64,000 bases of DNA from Posidonia oceanica (GCA_037176725.1 JAZBRS010000013.1:8435001-8499000); one strand, 5' to 3'. Positions 1-12,260 are shown, counted from the stretch's first letter. The notes: a model not told the origin generated them from the letters alone. Numbers and translations are program-made.

Positions 1-170
1 TGGTTCGTGGGCTGTTGGTGTCGATAAACGGCTAGTTCTCATCATTTATGCCGTAAGTGTAACCAGGATAGTCGAAGTTTATGAATTTCGATTATTAATC
101 CTCTACAGCAACACCATTGTATATATGTGTAGATCTGTCACCTTTGATATTGTGTGTACGTACTGTATAG

Positions 171-501
171 GGAATAGTTTGCTCTGGGCTGGCCTACTAC
201 CTCCATGGGCTTGTCATAAAGAAGAGAGGACCTGTCTTTGCAACATCATTTCGCCCATTGAGCATGATAATTATAGCCATCTTGGGATCCTTCGGAACTA
301 CATCTTGGAAGGTATGAACCCATTCACTTCGTTTGTATGTAACGAACGTTGTCAAAGAGATGTAATGCTTATCATTAATGATTGTTAATGTATCTCAGGG
401 TCATCGGGGCTGTAATAATTGTTGTGGGGCTATATTCTATTGTTTGGGGAATGGTCACAACAAATGAATCGGAGGAATCAACACCTCAAACCAACAATTG
501 A
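171..501 (+). pseudogene. WAT1-related (MtN21/EamA-like) transporter, 3' end, frameshifted
   Basis: Two exons can be read: 171-311 (after a TAG acceptor, ending AAG|GTATGA) and 399-501 (after a TATCTCAG acceptor, ending in TGA). Exon one encodes GIVCSGLAYYLHG, then KKRGPVFATSFRPLSMII and AILGSF. Exon two encodes VIGAVIIVVGLYSIVWG and a short polar tail. Both blocks match the last transmembrane helices of plant WAT1-related proteins, EamA-fold carriers of the drug/metabolite transporter superfamily in plasma or vacuolar membrane. WAT1 itself exports auxin from vacuoles; the substrate of this member cannot be told. Between GSF (to 293) and ELHLGR (from 295) the frame slips by one base, and about four family residues are missing, consistent with an 11-nt deletion. 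So it is either a disrupted gene or a sequence error. The 5' exons lie outside the window. This is the only host gene I recognise. Confidence 0.72.
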
Positions 502-1168
502 ACGACTAGGGGTCAGTCGTACAAGAAAGTGGCATGCATGATGTTGTTAGGCAACTATACATAATATTATGAGTTTTTTTTTCTTTATGTCGTGCAAATC
601 TTATCGGCAAATTTATCACTTTATGTTGGTATACATTAAATGCCGCTAATTGTGTGTTTTGTTGTAGTGAAATCTTTTTTTTTTCTGTCTATATATATAT
701 ATATATTCTAGTAATAGTGTTAATATTAGGAATCGGTTGTGAATCCACGTTACGGTGTGAGTCTAAAACCAATACTACAATGATCCAGGCCTTCGCAAGG
801 AAATCCTTTTGAGACCGATACCGAAAGTTGCACCAAAACAATAAAGAAAGTAGGATCAAATTACTCCCATTAACTGTCTTGCCTAGTCATAAATCAATGA
901 ATTATTAAGTTGTTCAAGTTTTATGTGTTTCCAATTTCGATTAAAATCATGCAGTCCCAGGTGAATTTTCTTTCCATTTCTCTCCTTTCCCATGTGCATT
1001 AATCGCCTACAAATATTACAAACTATCTTGACATCCGCATAAGCGACAAAAAACGTTTTTTTTTTTTAGAAAAATCAATTCCAAAAGGATTTTTCTTCTT
1101 AAGGTTTTTTTTCAAAAGTTGTGAACAATTCTTCGGTAGTTTGAACTAAAAAATTGTCGACAGAAAAA
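502..1168. other. 3' flank of the WAT1-like gene, no gene seen
   Basis: AT-rich DNA between the stop codon and the CACTA insertion. It should hold the 3' UTR and polyadenylation region. It contains a short TA microsatellite near 690-706 and homopolymer T runs. No coding similarity or repeat family was recognised. Confidence 0.5.
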
Positions 1169-1171
1169 TTA

Positions 1172-1600
1172 CACTACAAGAAAATTAGACTTTAGCCACG
1201 ACCAAATTCCGTGGCTAATACTAAAAAAGCCGTGACTAATTAAATTTAGCCACGACTTTTAACCTTGGCGGAGCTCATGGTTAAAAATTCTGTATCTAAA
1301 TTTTAGCCACCGTTCTAGTTGATCATGGCTAATTTAGTCACGGTCTTCATCCGTAACTAATCCGTAGTAACAAAGGTATTCTTGTCGTAACAAGATTCGT
1401 GGCTATGCCGTGACTAATTTAGCCATAGTATTTTCCATGGCCAAAGTTGTGGTTATTCTTTGTCATAAATTTCGTAGCCAAGGTTGTGGTTATTCTTTGT
1501 CATAACACTGTGGCAAAGGCTATGGCAAAAATTAGCCACCTCTATAGCATATAATAATGTCGTGGCTAAGACCGTGATTAATGTTTTAGTACAATTTCAG
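1172..1600. repeat. CACTA left terminal and subterminal repeats
   Basis: After the terminal inverted repeat, copies of TTAGCCACG and its complement CGTGGCTAA recur in both orientations, many diverged at one or two bases. CACTA elements carry such subterminal motifs as binding sites for the TNPA-like protein. The same words recur at the right end (20520-20764). Confidence 0.85.
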
Positions 1601-3780
1601 CATGTAATATAATTTATTTTCTCTTTTTCACCTGTATTATAATATAAAACAAACTAAATTGTTTTCAAAACAGAGATCATATACTAATTTAACAACAAAT
1701 TTCAAATTCATCAAAAGTAAAATACATTAATTCCATAATTTAATACATCATGTTATCATATTAAGATATCAATTACAAGAGTATTTCCAAAAGAAAATAT
1801 AACACAAACTTAAACTGTCTTAAAATGTGAATAAAGCTCCAAGATTGATTGAATGAAATATCTAGATCAAATATCGTTATCTGCATGGTGTGTAGAATTT
1901 GACTCGACATCATGATCATGAGTAGCATTAACACTTATAGAAGCCTACAATAAACAATACAAATCATAGAACAAACTCAGCAACATTGCATGAACTATAT
2001 ACAAAGAAAAAAGAAAGATATATAGTAAAATAAGAACTAATCATCGTAAGAAACCTTTAATTGAAACATCGTATATGACTACAACCATCATACTAAATAA
2101 TACGTAGAAAAGAAAATATTTGAGTTAGAATGAACTACTAGTACTATGTAATAGTAGTATTGTAAAAATGAAAAGGTATGTAAGTTAGTAGGAATATAAT
2201 CAGATTTAGACCAAATTAAGCTGTGTTAGAAAGACAAAATTCTTGACTATTGATAACCTTAATCACATTATCAGGAAGACCAATACATCTCATATTAGAA
2301 GTAGTGTCTCTGGAAAACACATTCTTAACCTGCAGTTCAGGATTGACAACAATGACTCATCATAAAAGTTTATAAATATCAAGTTCCCATCATGCTAATA
2401 ATAACCTTTCATCTTTTCTGCTCAAACATGACAACAAAATAAGTACTCGACACTAAGAAATGTTAATTCACTAGCTACAATAACTGGCAGGATATCCAAC
2501 TATAAATAAAACACTAGCTATTGTTCCATGATAAAATTGTCACCAATAAAATTATAGCCTTGTTAAATATACTATGCAACAAAGGACATTAATTGGCTTG
2601 GGCAATTGAAGATTTGAACTAAATATATATTCCCAAATCTATATGCAAACAGATAGAATTATATACAGCTCATTTGTCCTTACGATCTTCTATGTAGCAA
2701 CTAGAAGCTAATAAAACAATCACACTGAAGAAAGAATGACAAGCATTCTTTCACAGTTACGTAGTAAACACAATAAATTTCATCCATTTATTTGTCCTTT
2801 CAGCTTTTTGCTTGAACTTTTGAGATAGGTTTTTTATGAATCCCATATTTATGACCAAAAAAGAGTGCAGCATATCAAAGTTCCATTCAAATCCATCCAA
2901 CTGCAAGGCAATAACCATTTAAACATCATAGTAACAACATTGTATCCAAAACACTCAGATTATGCAGAAAAAAAAATTAAAGAGACAACCCCAGCTATCA
3001 ATAATAAAGTTTAGTTTACTTGATATGTACTGAACTAGAGGAATCCAACATCCTTGCGTATTTTGATCAAAGGTCCTAATGTACTAGTTGCCGCTTCCCA
3101 ACAAACGTTACTGAAAGAAATAATCAAGCATTTCAACCTGCATGAAGAAATTTGAATCTTTTACTCTTGATTTTGCTATTCTACCAAAATGACCTGACAA
3201 AGAAATTTGACTTCTACTCTATTATTTCCAGCTTTCTTCTTTGGAAATTTTCCACAACTTGTATTTATTTTTTCATTTTAATTAGATTATGCCAACTCAA
3301 AATAAATATTTCAGTTAGATTATGGAGTTTTTTTTCTTGTGTTTAAATATGATGAAACAATGAAAACAAAATGATAGATATGCTTCATCTTACATATTCT
3401 TAGTACACTCTTGGCAAGCACTTCTAATTCCTAAATGTGGGTCATTTAAAAATACAATGTCATAATTTATTTATCTACAAAAATAAAAGGAGCCCTTCAA
3501 TTTAACCTAGTAGATTGTTTTCTGGGATGCATGATTTTCAGTTAGCTGATTTTTTTTTCACCAGAGGTCAAGTCCCACAATCTAAGCATTCAAGTTGTCT
3601 TGTGGTAAATCTTGTATCGATCCTTCACCTTCTATTGATGTCGAGGACGAGTTGATACTCACGATGGAGTTGTAGTTGTCCTAAATCATGATATTAGATT
3701 CATTAGTAAAAAAAGATACATTAGTAAATAAAACTACTATTTTATAAATTCACATCTTGTTTAATGAAATAGCGAAATCA
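1601..3780. other. CACTA interior, AT-rich, unassigned
   Basis: About 2.2 kb of AT-rich DNA downstream (in minus-strand sense) of the transposase relic. I see no long open frame or recognisable motif. It may hold the 3' UTR and decayed introns of the element's gene. Confidence 0.4.
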
Positions 3781-4978
3781 TTAACTTACATGAATGTCTT
3801 TTGCTCTAGCATACACCCACTCATTGCTTTTTCTCTTTTTATAAATTTTTTTGAAGACCTCTGCTTGAGTTGGACGACGATTAAGTTGTTTCTCCTGAAA
3901 TGAAATTATATATTGATAATGTAATTGAGGAAATATCTGTAATAAAAAAAATTCAATTAGCCTCAAGCTAAATACACATCATACCATATCCTTCTTATGA
4001 CCCTCAACACTTCTTGAACTACCAGTGTATGTCAAATGAGAAGAGCTACGACGATTTTGAATTACTTTTTCTGAAGTAATTTGCCATTATTCTAACTTCT
4101 ATCCATTCACAAACTCATCCCACATTGACTTTTTGACCCATTTTGGTGGAAACTCCTTGCATTTGTCATCTATTTTGGAGACCTTAGCTTTCTTCATTGC
4201 TTCACATCTTGCCTTATGCAATCAAGCCTTGTAACTTTTTTTACATACCCATCAAATGTTTCTTTTGCATGTCTGATTGTCACTTCATCTCCAAAGGTGT
4301 AATATTCCTTTTAAAAATAATTATTAGTCATTATAGATAAATGATACAAAATTTAAAAATGAAATTATATATTGATAATGTAATTGAGGAAATATCTGTA
4401 ATAAAAAAATTCAATTAACCTCAAGCTAAATACACATCATACCATATCCTTCTTATGACCCTCAACACTTCTTGAACTACCAGTGTATGTCATATGAGAA
4501 GAGCTACGACGATTTTGAATTGCTTTTTCTGAAGTAATTTGCCATTATTCTAACTTCCATCCATTCACAAACTCATCCCACATTAACTTTTTGGCCCATT
4601 TTGGTGGAAACTCCTTGCATTTGTCATCTATTTTGGAGACCTTAGCTTTCTTCATTGCTTCACATCTTGCCTTATGCAATCAAGCCTTGTAACGTTTTTT
4701 TACATACCCATCAAATGTTTCTTTTGCATGTCTGATTGCCACTTCATCTCCAAATGTGTAATATTCCTTTTAAAAATAAGCATTAGTCATTGTAGATAAA
4801 TTATACAAAATTTAAAATTATAAGTACAATAAGTCACCAATAATTTCCTCGACATCATGTTCTTCTCTATATCTTTCCAGTCGTTCCATGACAAATAAAC
4901 AGTTGGAAGATAATCCTTGACAATATTAGCTATTTGTGACTTCACTGAAAATATTTCTAATGATCTACAAAAATTCAA
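3781..4978 (-). pseudogene. CACTA Transposase_24-type protein, degenerate
   Basis: Minus-strand reading gives, in order, a segment with WNDWKDIEKN (4787-4978), then EYYTFGDEVAIRHAKETF, the block PPKWAKKLMWDEFVNGWK, then SEKAIQNRRSSSHMTYTGSS. Last is RRPTQAEVFKKIYKKR with NEWVYARAKD (3781-3966). The S-x-x-x-x-NR...H..GS block followed by P..EVFKK..KR is the signature of the plant Ptta/En/Spm Transposase_24 family. In-frame stops occur after RYKA and after GWKLE. The middle portion is present twice in tandem (next entry), so no intact protein can be made. Intron positions are unclear, and some stops could lie in introns. Confidence 0.75.
3901..4818. repeat. 459-bp tandem duplication inside the CACTA transposase relic
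   Basis: 3901-4359 and 4360-4818 are near-identical direct copies, differing by a few substitutions and 1-bp indels. Each copy holds the same Transposase_24 core on the minus strand. Both copies carry the same two in-frame stops. Confidence 0.9.
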
Positions 4979-5426
4979 ATAACAAATAAATATATTTTAA
5001 TAATAAGGAATCAGAGAAACATGTAAACAATTTGTCTTATTTTTTTTTAATTCTTATACCTGAAACAGCTAAAGGAGAATGAAAATAGGAGCAACAATAT
5101 AAAATAGCAAAAATGCCTAGTGTGGTGCATTTAGTGGATTACTATATGTTGAATATTGAAGCTTTCCTATGCAAATGACTGGCATACTATTCAATTGATG
5201 TTTGATAATTTTTCATTTGCTAATGCTGCGTTCTTGTCTAAGGCTCACAAATTTGTTCATATGGTGTGTTAAGAATTTTATAATTCACATATACAACAAA
5301 CAATACCTACTTGATTAAGACGAGCAACTAATACGATCGTCTATTAGAAAAGATTTGGTGAGTTATTTCCTTTTTCCTCGGCCTCAAGTGAGAAGAAGAT
5401 TTTAACAAGGTTTAAGCTCTACATGT
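4979..5426. other. CACTA interior, no gene seen
   Basis: AT-rich spacer between the transposase relic and the next open frame. Nothing recognised. Confidence 0.4.
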
Positions 5427-5950
5427 TTGCCAGCAGCAGAAGTCCAAGTAGTGCAAATAGAAGATCCAAAAGAAGTATGTTTGATAGGAAGCAAGGAACC
5501 TCTTGTTGAACCAACTGCGTATAATCAAAAGCTCTTTGGAATGCTAGAGTCCACTAGAGACATGGTTGAGGAAAAAGGACAGGCTAACAGGTGCATGCTA
5601 TTAGATGACAGTACACTAGAAACAAGGAATAATGATCTAACTTCATGCCATGTTAACATGATTAGCATTGAATAAAAGGAATAATGATCCGACATCATGC
5701 CATGTTAGCATGATTAGCATTGAAGAAACTATTAGTTTAATTAATCTCATGCCCTGTTTTCAGCATCATCCTCAGTGGATATGAATATGAAGGAGATAGA
5801 ATTTGGCATGTTTAATCTCCTTAGGTGCAAAGAAGTAACACATATAGGATGGCTACTTTTTATGAAATGTGGTTTCTATTTTATACGTCGTTCAATAAAT
5901 ATTTCCCGTTTACTTCTAGAGCTCTGCCTTGGTCAAGCCATTGAGTAGAA
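5427..5950 (+). pseudogene. Possible captured host-gene fragment inside CACTA
   Basis: An open frame at 5427-5675 reads PAAEVQVVQIEDPKEVCL and continues with plausible non-repetitive composition to NMISIE and a stop. After a pyrimidine tract and CAG at about 5762, a second exon-like frame starts (SSVDMNMKEIEFGMFNLL). A direct duplication of about 50 bp lies at 5624-5724. I do not recognise the family. It is on the strand opposite to the transposase. CACTA elements often carry host exons, which is why I list it. Chance open frames remain quite possible. Confidence 0.3.
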
Positions 5951-5960
5951 CTTAGGAAGA

Positions 5961-6269
5961 CTAGAGATGATTTACTGCTCTTCTTTGCCTCATCATCGTC
6001 TCAAAAGATTTCATGGATGAGTTCATGAATGAAATATGAAGAGAGTCTGAAGATGCTGCCATGCTATATACGCGGTCTGCCAATATGTAGCATTCTTCAA
6101 GTAAAGCCTTCAATTGAAATAGTAACAATACAGTAGAAATATACACACTCATCATATGATCCAAGAATTTATCAACTTCGAATGTACAAGGAATGGAAAC
6201 AACAAGGTGAACCACTTGTACCAATGATCTCATGGATGACTGGCAATGTTTAGAAAATTCCGTTAACAA
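5961..6269 (-). pseudogene. Unrecognised 102-residue minus-strand frame in CACTA
   Basis: The frame has an alpha-helical, leucine-rich composition (for example LKALLEECYILADRVYSMAA) and lacks the low complexity of neighbouring shadow frames. Its strand matches the CACTA transposase, so it could be an upstream exon of the element's gene or a captured fragment. No family was recognised. Confidence 0.25.
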
Positions 6270-6540
6270 ACATATGATATTCTACAAAAACAAGCAGTTA
6301 CGGTGAACTGTCCGAATTGGGATGTTAAGCTCAACCACATTAGTATGTTCTAGATTGGCATTTACGACAACTACAACTGTCATCAAAGATTGAATTCTGA
6401 ATTCCAAAGACTAGAAAATAAATAACCTATGTGCAAGAGCATGTCCATTAAGAGAGACAAAAGAAACTCTGCAGAAGCTCATGATTTATAAACGGCTGAA
6501 GACCCATTAGATCAAGTGCAGTGGAAAATGGAAAAAAAAG

Positions 6541-6775
6541 GTGAAAGAACAAAACAAACAAAAAAAGTGGAGAATAGAGCAGAAGAATAACATCAAGAGG
6601 AGAACCAAAGAGAGAAGAGGAGGGCGGAGGGAGAACCTGAAGAGCACACTGACGCAGGGAGGAGGGTGGAGGGAGAACCAGAGGAGGAGGAGCAAGTCCG
6701 GGCCGGAGGAGGACGCAGGAGGGCGGAAGGAGCACCGGAGGAGGAGGCGGACGCAGGAAAGAATGGCAAAGGAGG
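6541..6775. other. GC-rich purine tract, split by insertion of element A
   Basis: The plus strand is G/A-rich with repeated GGAGGG and GGAGGAGGA words. The matching tract resumes at 20331-20420. On the minus strand this pyrimidine-rich DNA lies upstream of the transposase relic, so it may be a 5' leader. The proline- and serine-rich open frames here follow from composition. Confidence 0.5.
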
Positions 6776-7864
6776 TGTTGGTAAAATTGCTTCATCTCTA
6801 TTGTGATGATAACAAAACATATTTGCGAGCTAACCTTCTTAATAGGTCAAAGAAGAGTTCTTATGAACTTTAGAAAAAGAAGAAGGCGAAATTGGCAAAG
6901 AAAATATCTATATGGAAGTTCAAGGCAAATTCAAGACAAATCGATTGAAGATTGGAGACCAAGTTTCTATTGTAACTTAAGTATCATGTAAATATAATAT
7001 GTTGTATTCTAGGAATTTGTAATAATCTCCCAAATATTCTCATAGTGTTTTAGGAAAATAGACAAAGCTCCAAAATCATTCATTGAAAACATTTAGTATA
7101 GGGCTTAAACAGGGTATTTCGACATACCGAAATCTGGACATTCAGGATTTTACAACCGAGAACCAATTCAACATACCAAACTACTTTCGGTCTACCGAAT
7201 TATTCATCTGTTATAAACATCTTTGGTAAATCGGTCGACCGAATTAATTTCTGTATGTCATTTTACTAGCCGTTAGGGTAAAAATATAGACGTTAGACAC
7301 ACACTTCCTACCCTTGATTCCTATATATAGGCACCCTATTTGACACAATAGGTGACATACATTGTAGAGCTTCATTCACTATCATTTTTCAAGCATTCCA
7401 TTTTCATCTTATGAGAGAAATTTCCAAGCAAGAGAACTTTATTCACATTCTTATTCCACATTGCTAAAAGAGTTTGGGAGAATGTAAAAAAGATTTGAGA
7501 GTTGTAATTTTCTTTTTCTAATGTAAGTTCTTCTCTGATTGTGAAAAAAGAAGGCCGCGGTTTTTGCGGAGCTTGGTGAGGATTCATTAAGGAGTGTAAT
7601 GGCAGGATCTTGGCCTAAAATAAGATCGGATTAAGAAAACTCTCGATAAGTGGACTAAGTCAATGAGGCTGAACCACTATAAATCACTGGTGCACTTCAA
7701 TTTCTCTCATCCCCTTCTTTGCATCCTTATAGTTTAATAACCAAATCTCTCACTTTATTTCATTTATTTATATATTGCTTGTGTTTATCCAATAGTTATT
7801 TTAAATTTTGTATTTTTCCTTAATTCTCTATTCACCTCCTCTAGAGAAGCTTAAAATCCTAACA
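6776..7864 (+). repeat. 5' LTR of element A
   Basis: 1,089 bp, TG...CA bounded. It contains a TATA-like segment (CCTATATATAGGCACC) near 7320 that is likely the start region of transcription. A cluster of TTCGG/CCGAA dyads lies at about 7117-7245. It pairs with the interrupted 3' LTR from 16489. Confidence 0.9.
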
Positions 7865-7865
7865 A

Positions 7866-7878
7866 TTGGTATCAGAGT
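7866..7878 (+). other. Primer-binding site of element A
   Basis: TTGGTATCAGAG directly follows the LTR end after one A. It is the standard plant Copia site complementary to the 3' end of initiator tRNA-Met. Confidence 0.88.
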
Positions 7879-7917
7879 TTTGTTTATCTAGTTATAAGAT
7901 TTAACAATCTTCTAGAT

Positions 7918-9300
7918 ATGGCTTCATTAAACTCTAGCTTTATTAAGGGACAAAGTATAAATAGACCACTATTTTTTGATATCAACAATTATAATTATTG
8001 GAAATGTAGAATGAAAATCTATCTTAAATCTATTAATCTTGATTTGTAAGATATTATTATAAATGGATATACTCCTAGTAAGAAGAATTATAAGGAGTGG
8101 AATAAAAATGAAATGAATTTAGCTACATTAGATGCTAAAGAGTTAAATATTCTATTTTGTGCTATTAGTCAAGATCAATTTAATCATATTTCAAATTGTA
8201 GCACATCTCATGAAGCATGACATATTTTAGAAGTTACTCATGAAAGAACAAGTCAAGTCAAAGAGACAAAAATTAATTTGCTTGTTCATAAGTATGAAAT
8301 GTTTAAAATGCAAACCTATGAATCTACAGGTGATATGTTTACAAAATTCAATGAGATTACTAACAACTTAAAATCTCTTCGTAAAAGATTTTCTTCAAGT
8401 GATTTAGTTAGGAAAATTCTTAGATCTCTTACTCCGACTTGGGAGAAGAAGGTCACCGCCATTGAAGAAGCAAATGATCTCTACACATACTCCTTAGAAA
8501 GCCTCATAGGAAATCTCACTTCCTATGAAATACAAATGAAAGAGAAGGAATTTGAAAATGTTCCAGAGAAGAAGAGTATGGCGTTTAAAGTCTCTTTCGA
8601 GTCGGATGATTCGGAGGTTGATCTTGCTTTCATCACTTACAAGTTCAAGGATTTCTTAAAGGAAATAAGAGTTCAAAAAAAGGACAAAAGAAAAAGCAAG
8701 AAAAAGAAGATTCTCCAAGCAACTTGGGATGATAGTAACACTTTAACCGATGAAGAAAATTCATCTGATGGTGAAGTAGCTCACTCATGTTTTATGGCTA
8801 CATCTAGTGAGATATCATCTTTAGATAATATTGAAAATTTTTCTGTGGATGATTTACTTGATGCTTTTAATGAGCTTTATTTGAAATATAGATCTTTGAA
8901 TGGTAAATGCAAAAGTATAAACAAAAGTTTTATTGATATATCTCTTGAAAAAGAATTAATTTCAAATGAAAATGATGATTTGAGAAGTAGGAACAAAGCA
9001 ATTGAAATAGAAAATAATGTTTTGAAAAATGAATTAAACATTATGAAAGGCAAAATTGATATTTTAGAAAATGACATTATATCATTGAAAGTCAAAAGTG
9101 AAAGTTTGCTTAATGATGTTAATATGTTTACACTTAAGAAGAAATCTTTTGATGAAAGGAAACATAGAAGTGTAAATATGCATAGAAAGATTATTCTATA
9201 TGAAAATGGTTTTGTTAGAGCTAAAAATGATAAAAAATATAAAATTGTCATTAAGAAAGTAAAAAATGGAAGATGGAATCCAAAAATAAAAAATAAGTGA
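7918..9300 (+). pseudogene. Gag (UBN2/copia gag type, SIRE-like) of element A
   Basis: The start is ATG 7918, shortly after the primer-binding site. The frame reads MASLNSSFIKGQSINRP, then NYNYWKCRM, NCSTSHEA and EVTHERTSQVKETKI, then KYEMFKMQ, VRKILRSLTPTWEKKVTAIE and LIGNLTSYE. These are hallmarks of SIRE/Maximus gag (UBN2 family), which binds RNA and forms the particle. After a lysine-rich stretch comes a coiled-coil-like tail (DLLDAFNELYLKYRSL onward). In-frame stops after INLDL and after HEA (a lost tryptophan, TGA) leave a 340-residue open part from 8278. No zinc knuckle was seen. No pol follows. Confidence 0.85.
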
Positions 9301-9757
9301 ATTCCTATGACTAACTCATTTGAGCCTAAGATAAAGTGGGGTACCAAAATCTCTACTTGTTCCAAGTACTTAATAAAATCAAGGAGGAGAAGGAACATGG
9401 AACTATGAGACATTGACAAATATTGGTAATCCTATTGAAAAAGTATGCTTCAATTGCTTTATGTTAAAACATGATTCTATATATTTTTTCATTAAAAATT
9501 TATTGCTTAATGAAATTTTTGGATAGAATATATCTCACATTCAATTATCATGATTTTATATAATTTTTTAAAATTTTATCTCAATTTGTCTTGAATTTTC
9601 ATGTGCTTAAGTTCTTACCCAGATTTCGGTCTATCGAATCATCTAGCAGTTTGAATCTTTTGATTCAAAACTAATTATTGATTTATTGCAAAAAAATTTG
9701 ATCTAATATTTGAAATGTTAACCATGGCTTGTGATCATACTTATTATTGGTATCTTA
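9301..9757 (+). other. Element A interior after gag
   Basis: AT-rich non-coding DNA with one TTTCGGTCTATCGAATC dyad near 9624. It ends at TCTTA (9753-9757), the target duplicated by element B. It resumes at 15434. Confidence 0.6.
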
Positions 9758-10878
9758 TGTTGGCAAAATTGCCTCATCTCGGTTTTGATGATAACAAAAT
9801 ATTTTGTGTTCTAACCATTCTTATTAGGTTAAGAGAGCATTCTTATAGACCTTGAAAAAGAAGAAGGCGAAATGACTCATAGAGTTTCAATGAAGACTTG
9901 AAGACTTGTGTTCAACTCTAAATATGTAACTTTTGTAATATGTTTGAGTTGTAATATGTCTTTTATAAAATCCTCAAGAATCATGAAAGAGTGACCTAGT
10001 TAACCCTAGAGTACCTTAGGTTAGAAGCATTTAGGTCCATGAGCAAGTGGTTCAAGAAAATTTGCAAAAAGCTTCAAAATCATGGAAATAGTGAAATGCA
10101 GAATTATAATGCAAAACGGTATACCGAAATTTTATGGTCTACCGAATCAGAGATTTTCGGCATACCGAATTTTTACGATCTACCGATTTGGTTGTATTTG
10201 CTATAAACAATCTGAGCTAAAACGGCATACCGAAAAATTTCGGTCTACCGTTTGACTAGCCGTTTGTGAACGTTGAAAGAGCCGTTAGAGACAAACTTTT
10301 ACCCATGTTTTCTTATAAATAGGACCCCCATTCATCACATAGACACAATACATCATATAGAGCTTCAAGCCACATCATTTTTCAAGTATTTCACTCCTAT
10401 TTTGTGAGAAAGATTCCCAAAGCAAGAGAGATACATTCCCATCCTTTCCAACTTACTAAAAGAGTTTTGGGAGATATGGAAAAGAATCAACAGAGTTGTA
10501 ATCTTCAGTTTTCTTGTGTGAGTTCTTCTCCAGGAGCGACAAGGGTTACCGCGGTTTTTGGGGGAGCTTGGCGTGGTCTCGTCAAGGTGTACGGTAAGAT
10601 CTTGGCCCGAAAGAAGATCAAAGTTAAGGTAACTGTCGAGGGGATTTCTCGGGGAGTGGACTAAGCCAGGGTGGTTGAACCACTATAAAATTACTTGTGT
10701 ATATTTTCATTGCCTCTCATCCCCTTCTATGCATGTTTTAATTTAAATATTCAAATTCATATCTCCATATTTCATTTACTTGCTAATTTGCTTAAAATAA
10801 TTAAAGAGTATTTTAAAATCCACACTTATCCTTTAAATCACTATTCACTCCCCTCTAGTGAAGTCTAGAATCCTAACA
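9758..10878 (+). repeat. 5' LTR of element B
   Basis: 1,121 bp. It carries TTCGG/CCGAA dyads at about 10115-10250. In the first 460 bp I count about 15 differences from the 3' LTR (roughly 3%), so the insertion is not very recent. The short open frame at 10404-10664 is LTR sequence repeated in the 3' LTR. Confidence 0.93.
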
Positions 10879-10879
10879 A

Positions 10880-10893
10880 TTGGTATCAGAGCT
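10880..10893 (+). other. Primer-binding site of element B
   Basis: TTGGTATCAGAGC follows the LTR end. It is complementary to the initiator tRNA-Met 3' end. Confidence 0.88.
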
Positions 10894-10935
10894 TGGTTTT
10901 TCTAGAATATAAGATTTAAACATCTTCTAGTTTAA

Positions 10936-12260
10936 ATAGCTTCATTTAACAATAACATTGTAGAGGGACAAAGCATATATAGACTTCATTTCTTTGATGG
11001 TACAAATTATAATTATTGGAAGTGTAGAATGCAAATTTACCTCAAATCTATTGGTTTTAATTTATGGAACATTGTTATAAATGGTTATACTCGTAGTAAG
11101 AAGGATTATAAGAAATAGAATGAAAATGAAATAAACTTAACTACTTTAAATGCTAAGGGATTGAACACTTTATTTTGTACTATTAGTAAAGATGAATTCA
11201 ATCAAATTTCTAATTGTAGTACTTCTCATGATGCATGGCATATTTTAGAAGTAACTCATGAGGGAACAAACCAAGTAAAAGAAACAAAAATTAATATGCT
11301 TATATATAAGTATGAAATGTTTAAAATACAACCTAATGAATCCATTGGAAACATGTTTACTCGATTTTCTGATATTACAAATAATTTGCAATCACTTGGT
11401 AAAAGTTTTTCTCAAAGTGATTTAATTAGAAAAATTCTTCGATCTTTAACTCTAGAATAAGAGAAAAAGACTACTGCCATTGAATAGGCAAAAGACCTCT
11501 CAAATTATTCACTAGAAGAACTCATAGGAAATCTCACCTCCTATGAAGTGCAAATGATTGAAAAGGAAATAGAAAAGTTCCAGAAAAGAATAGTATTGCA
11601 TTTAATGTCTCAAACGAGTCGGATGATTCGAGTGAGGATGAATATGCTTTTATTACTAACAAGTTCAAATCATTTTTAAAGAAAGAAAGAATTCAAAAGA
11701 ATAACAAGAGAAAAACCAAGAAGAAGAAAGCTCTCCAAACTACATGGGACGATAGCGATTCCTCCGATGAAGATGGTGAGGTTGCTCACTCATGTTTTAT
11801 GGCTATGTCTAGTGAGGTAACATCTTTGGACAATTTTGAAGATTTCTCAATTGATGAATTACTTGATGCCTTCAATGAGCTACATTTGAAACATAAGTCT
11901 TTGATTGGCAAAAACAAAAGTATAAACAAGAGTTTTGTGGATATATCTCATGAAAAGGAGCTAATTTCAAATGAAAATGAAAAATTGAGATATAAGAATA
12001 AATCATTTGAAATAGAAAATGATATTTTGAAAAATGAGTTGAATATCATGAAAGGTAGATTTGATTTGTTGGAAAGCAACATTGCATCTGTAAAAATCAA
12101 AAGTGAGGATTTACTAATTGATGTTAGAAAGAAAACTCTTGATGGAAGGAAGTATAGAAATGTACCTAAAAATTCTATTCCATATGAAAATGGTTTTATT
12201 AGACTGAAAAATAATGAAAGTTATGAATTTGTCATGAAAAAGGAAAACAAAGATAAATAG
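10936..12260 (+). pseudogene. Gag (UBN2/copia gag type, SIRE-like) of element B
   Basis: The frame aligns throughout with gag of element A. The expected start ATG is ATA (10936), followed by YNYWKCRMQIYLKS, NCSTSHDAWHILEVTHEG, TNQVKETKINMLIYKYEMF and LIRKILRSLTLE. Stops interrupt it after YKK, after SLTLE (11458) and in the following ATAIE segment. A frameshift near 11570 moves the frame before the tail resumes at 11799. The tail holds the coiled-coil-like DELLDAFNELHLKHKSL and a lysine-rich end. Gag would package RNA. No pol is present, so this copy is dead and its family would need help in trans. Confidence 0.82.

Noticed and set aside
8877..9419. 180-codon minus-strand frame opposite gag of element A
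   Set aside because: Antisense shadow of the lysine- and asparagine-rich gag tail.
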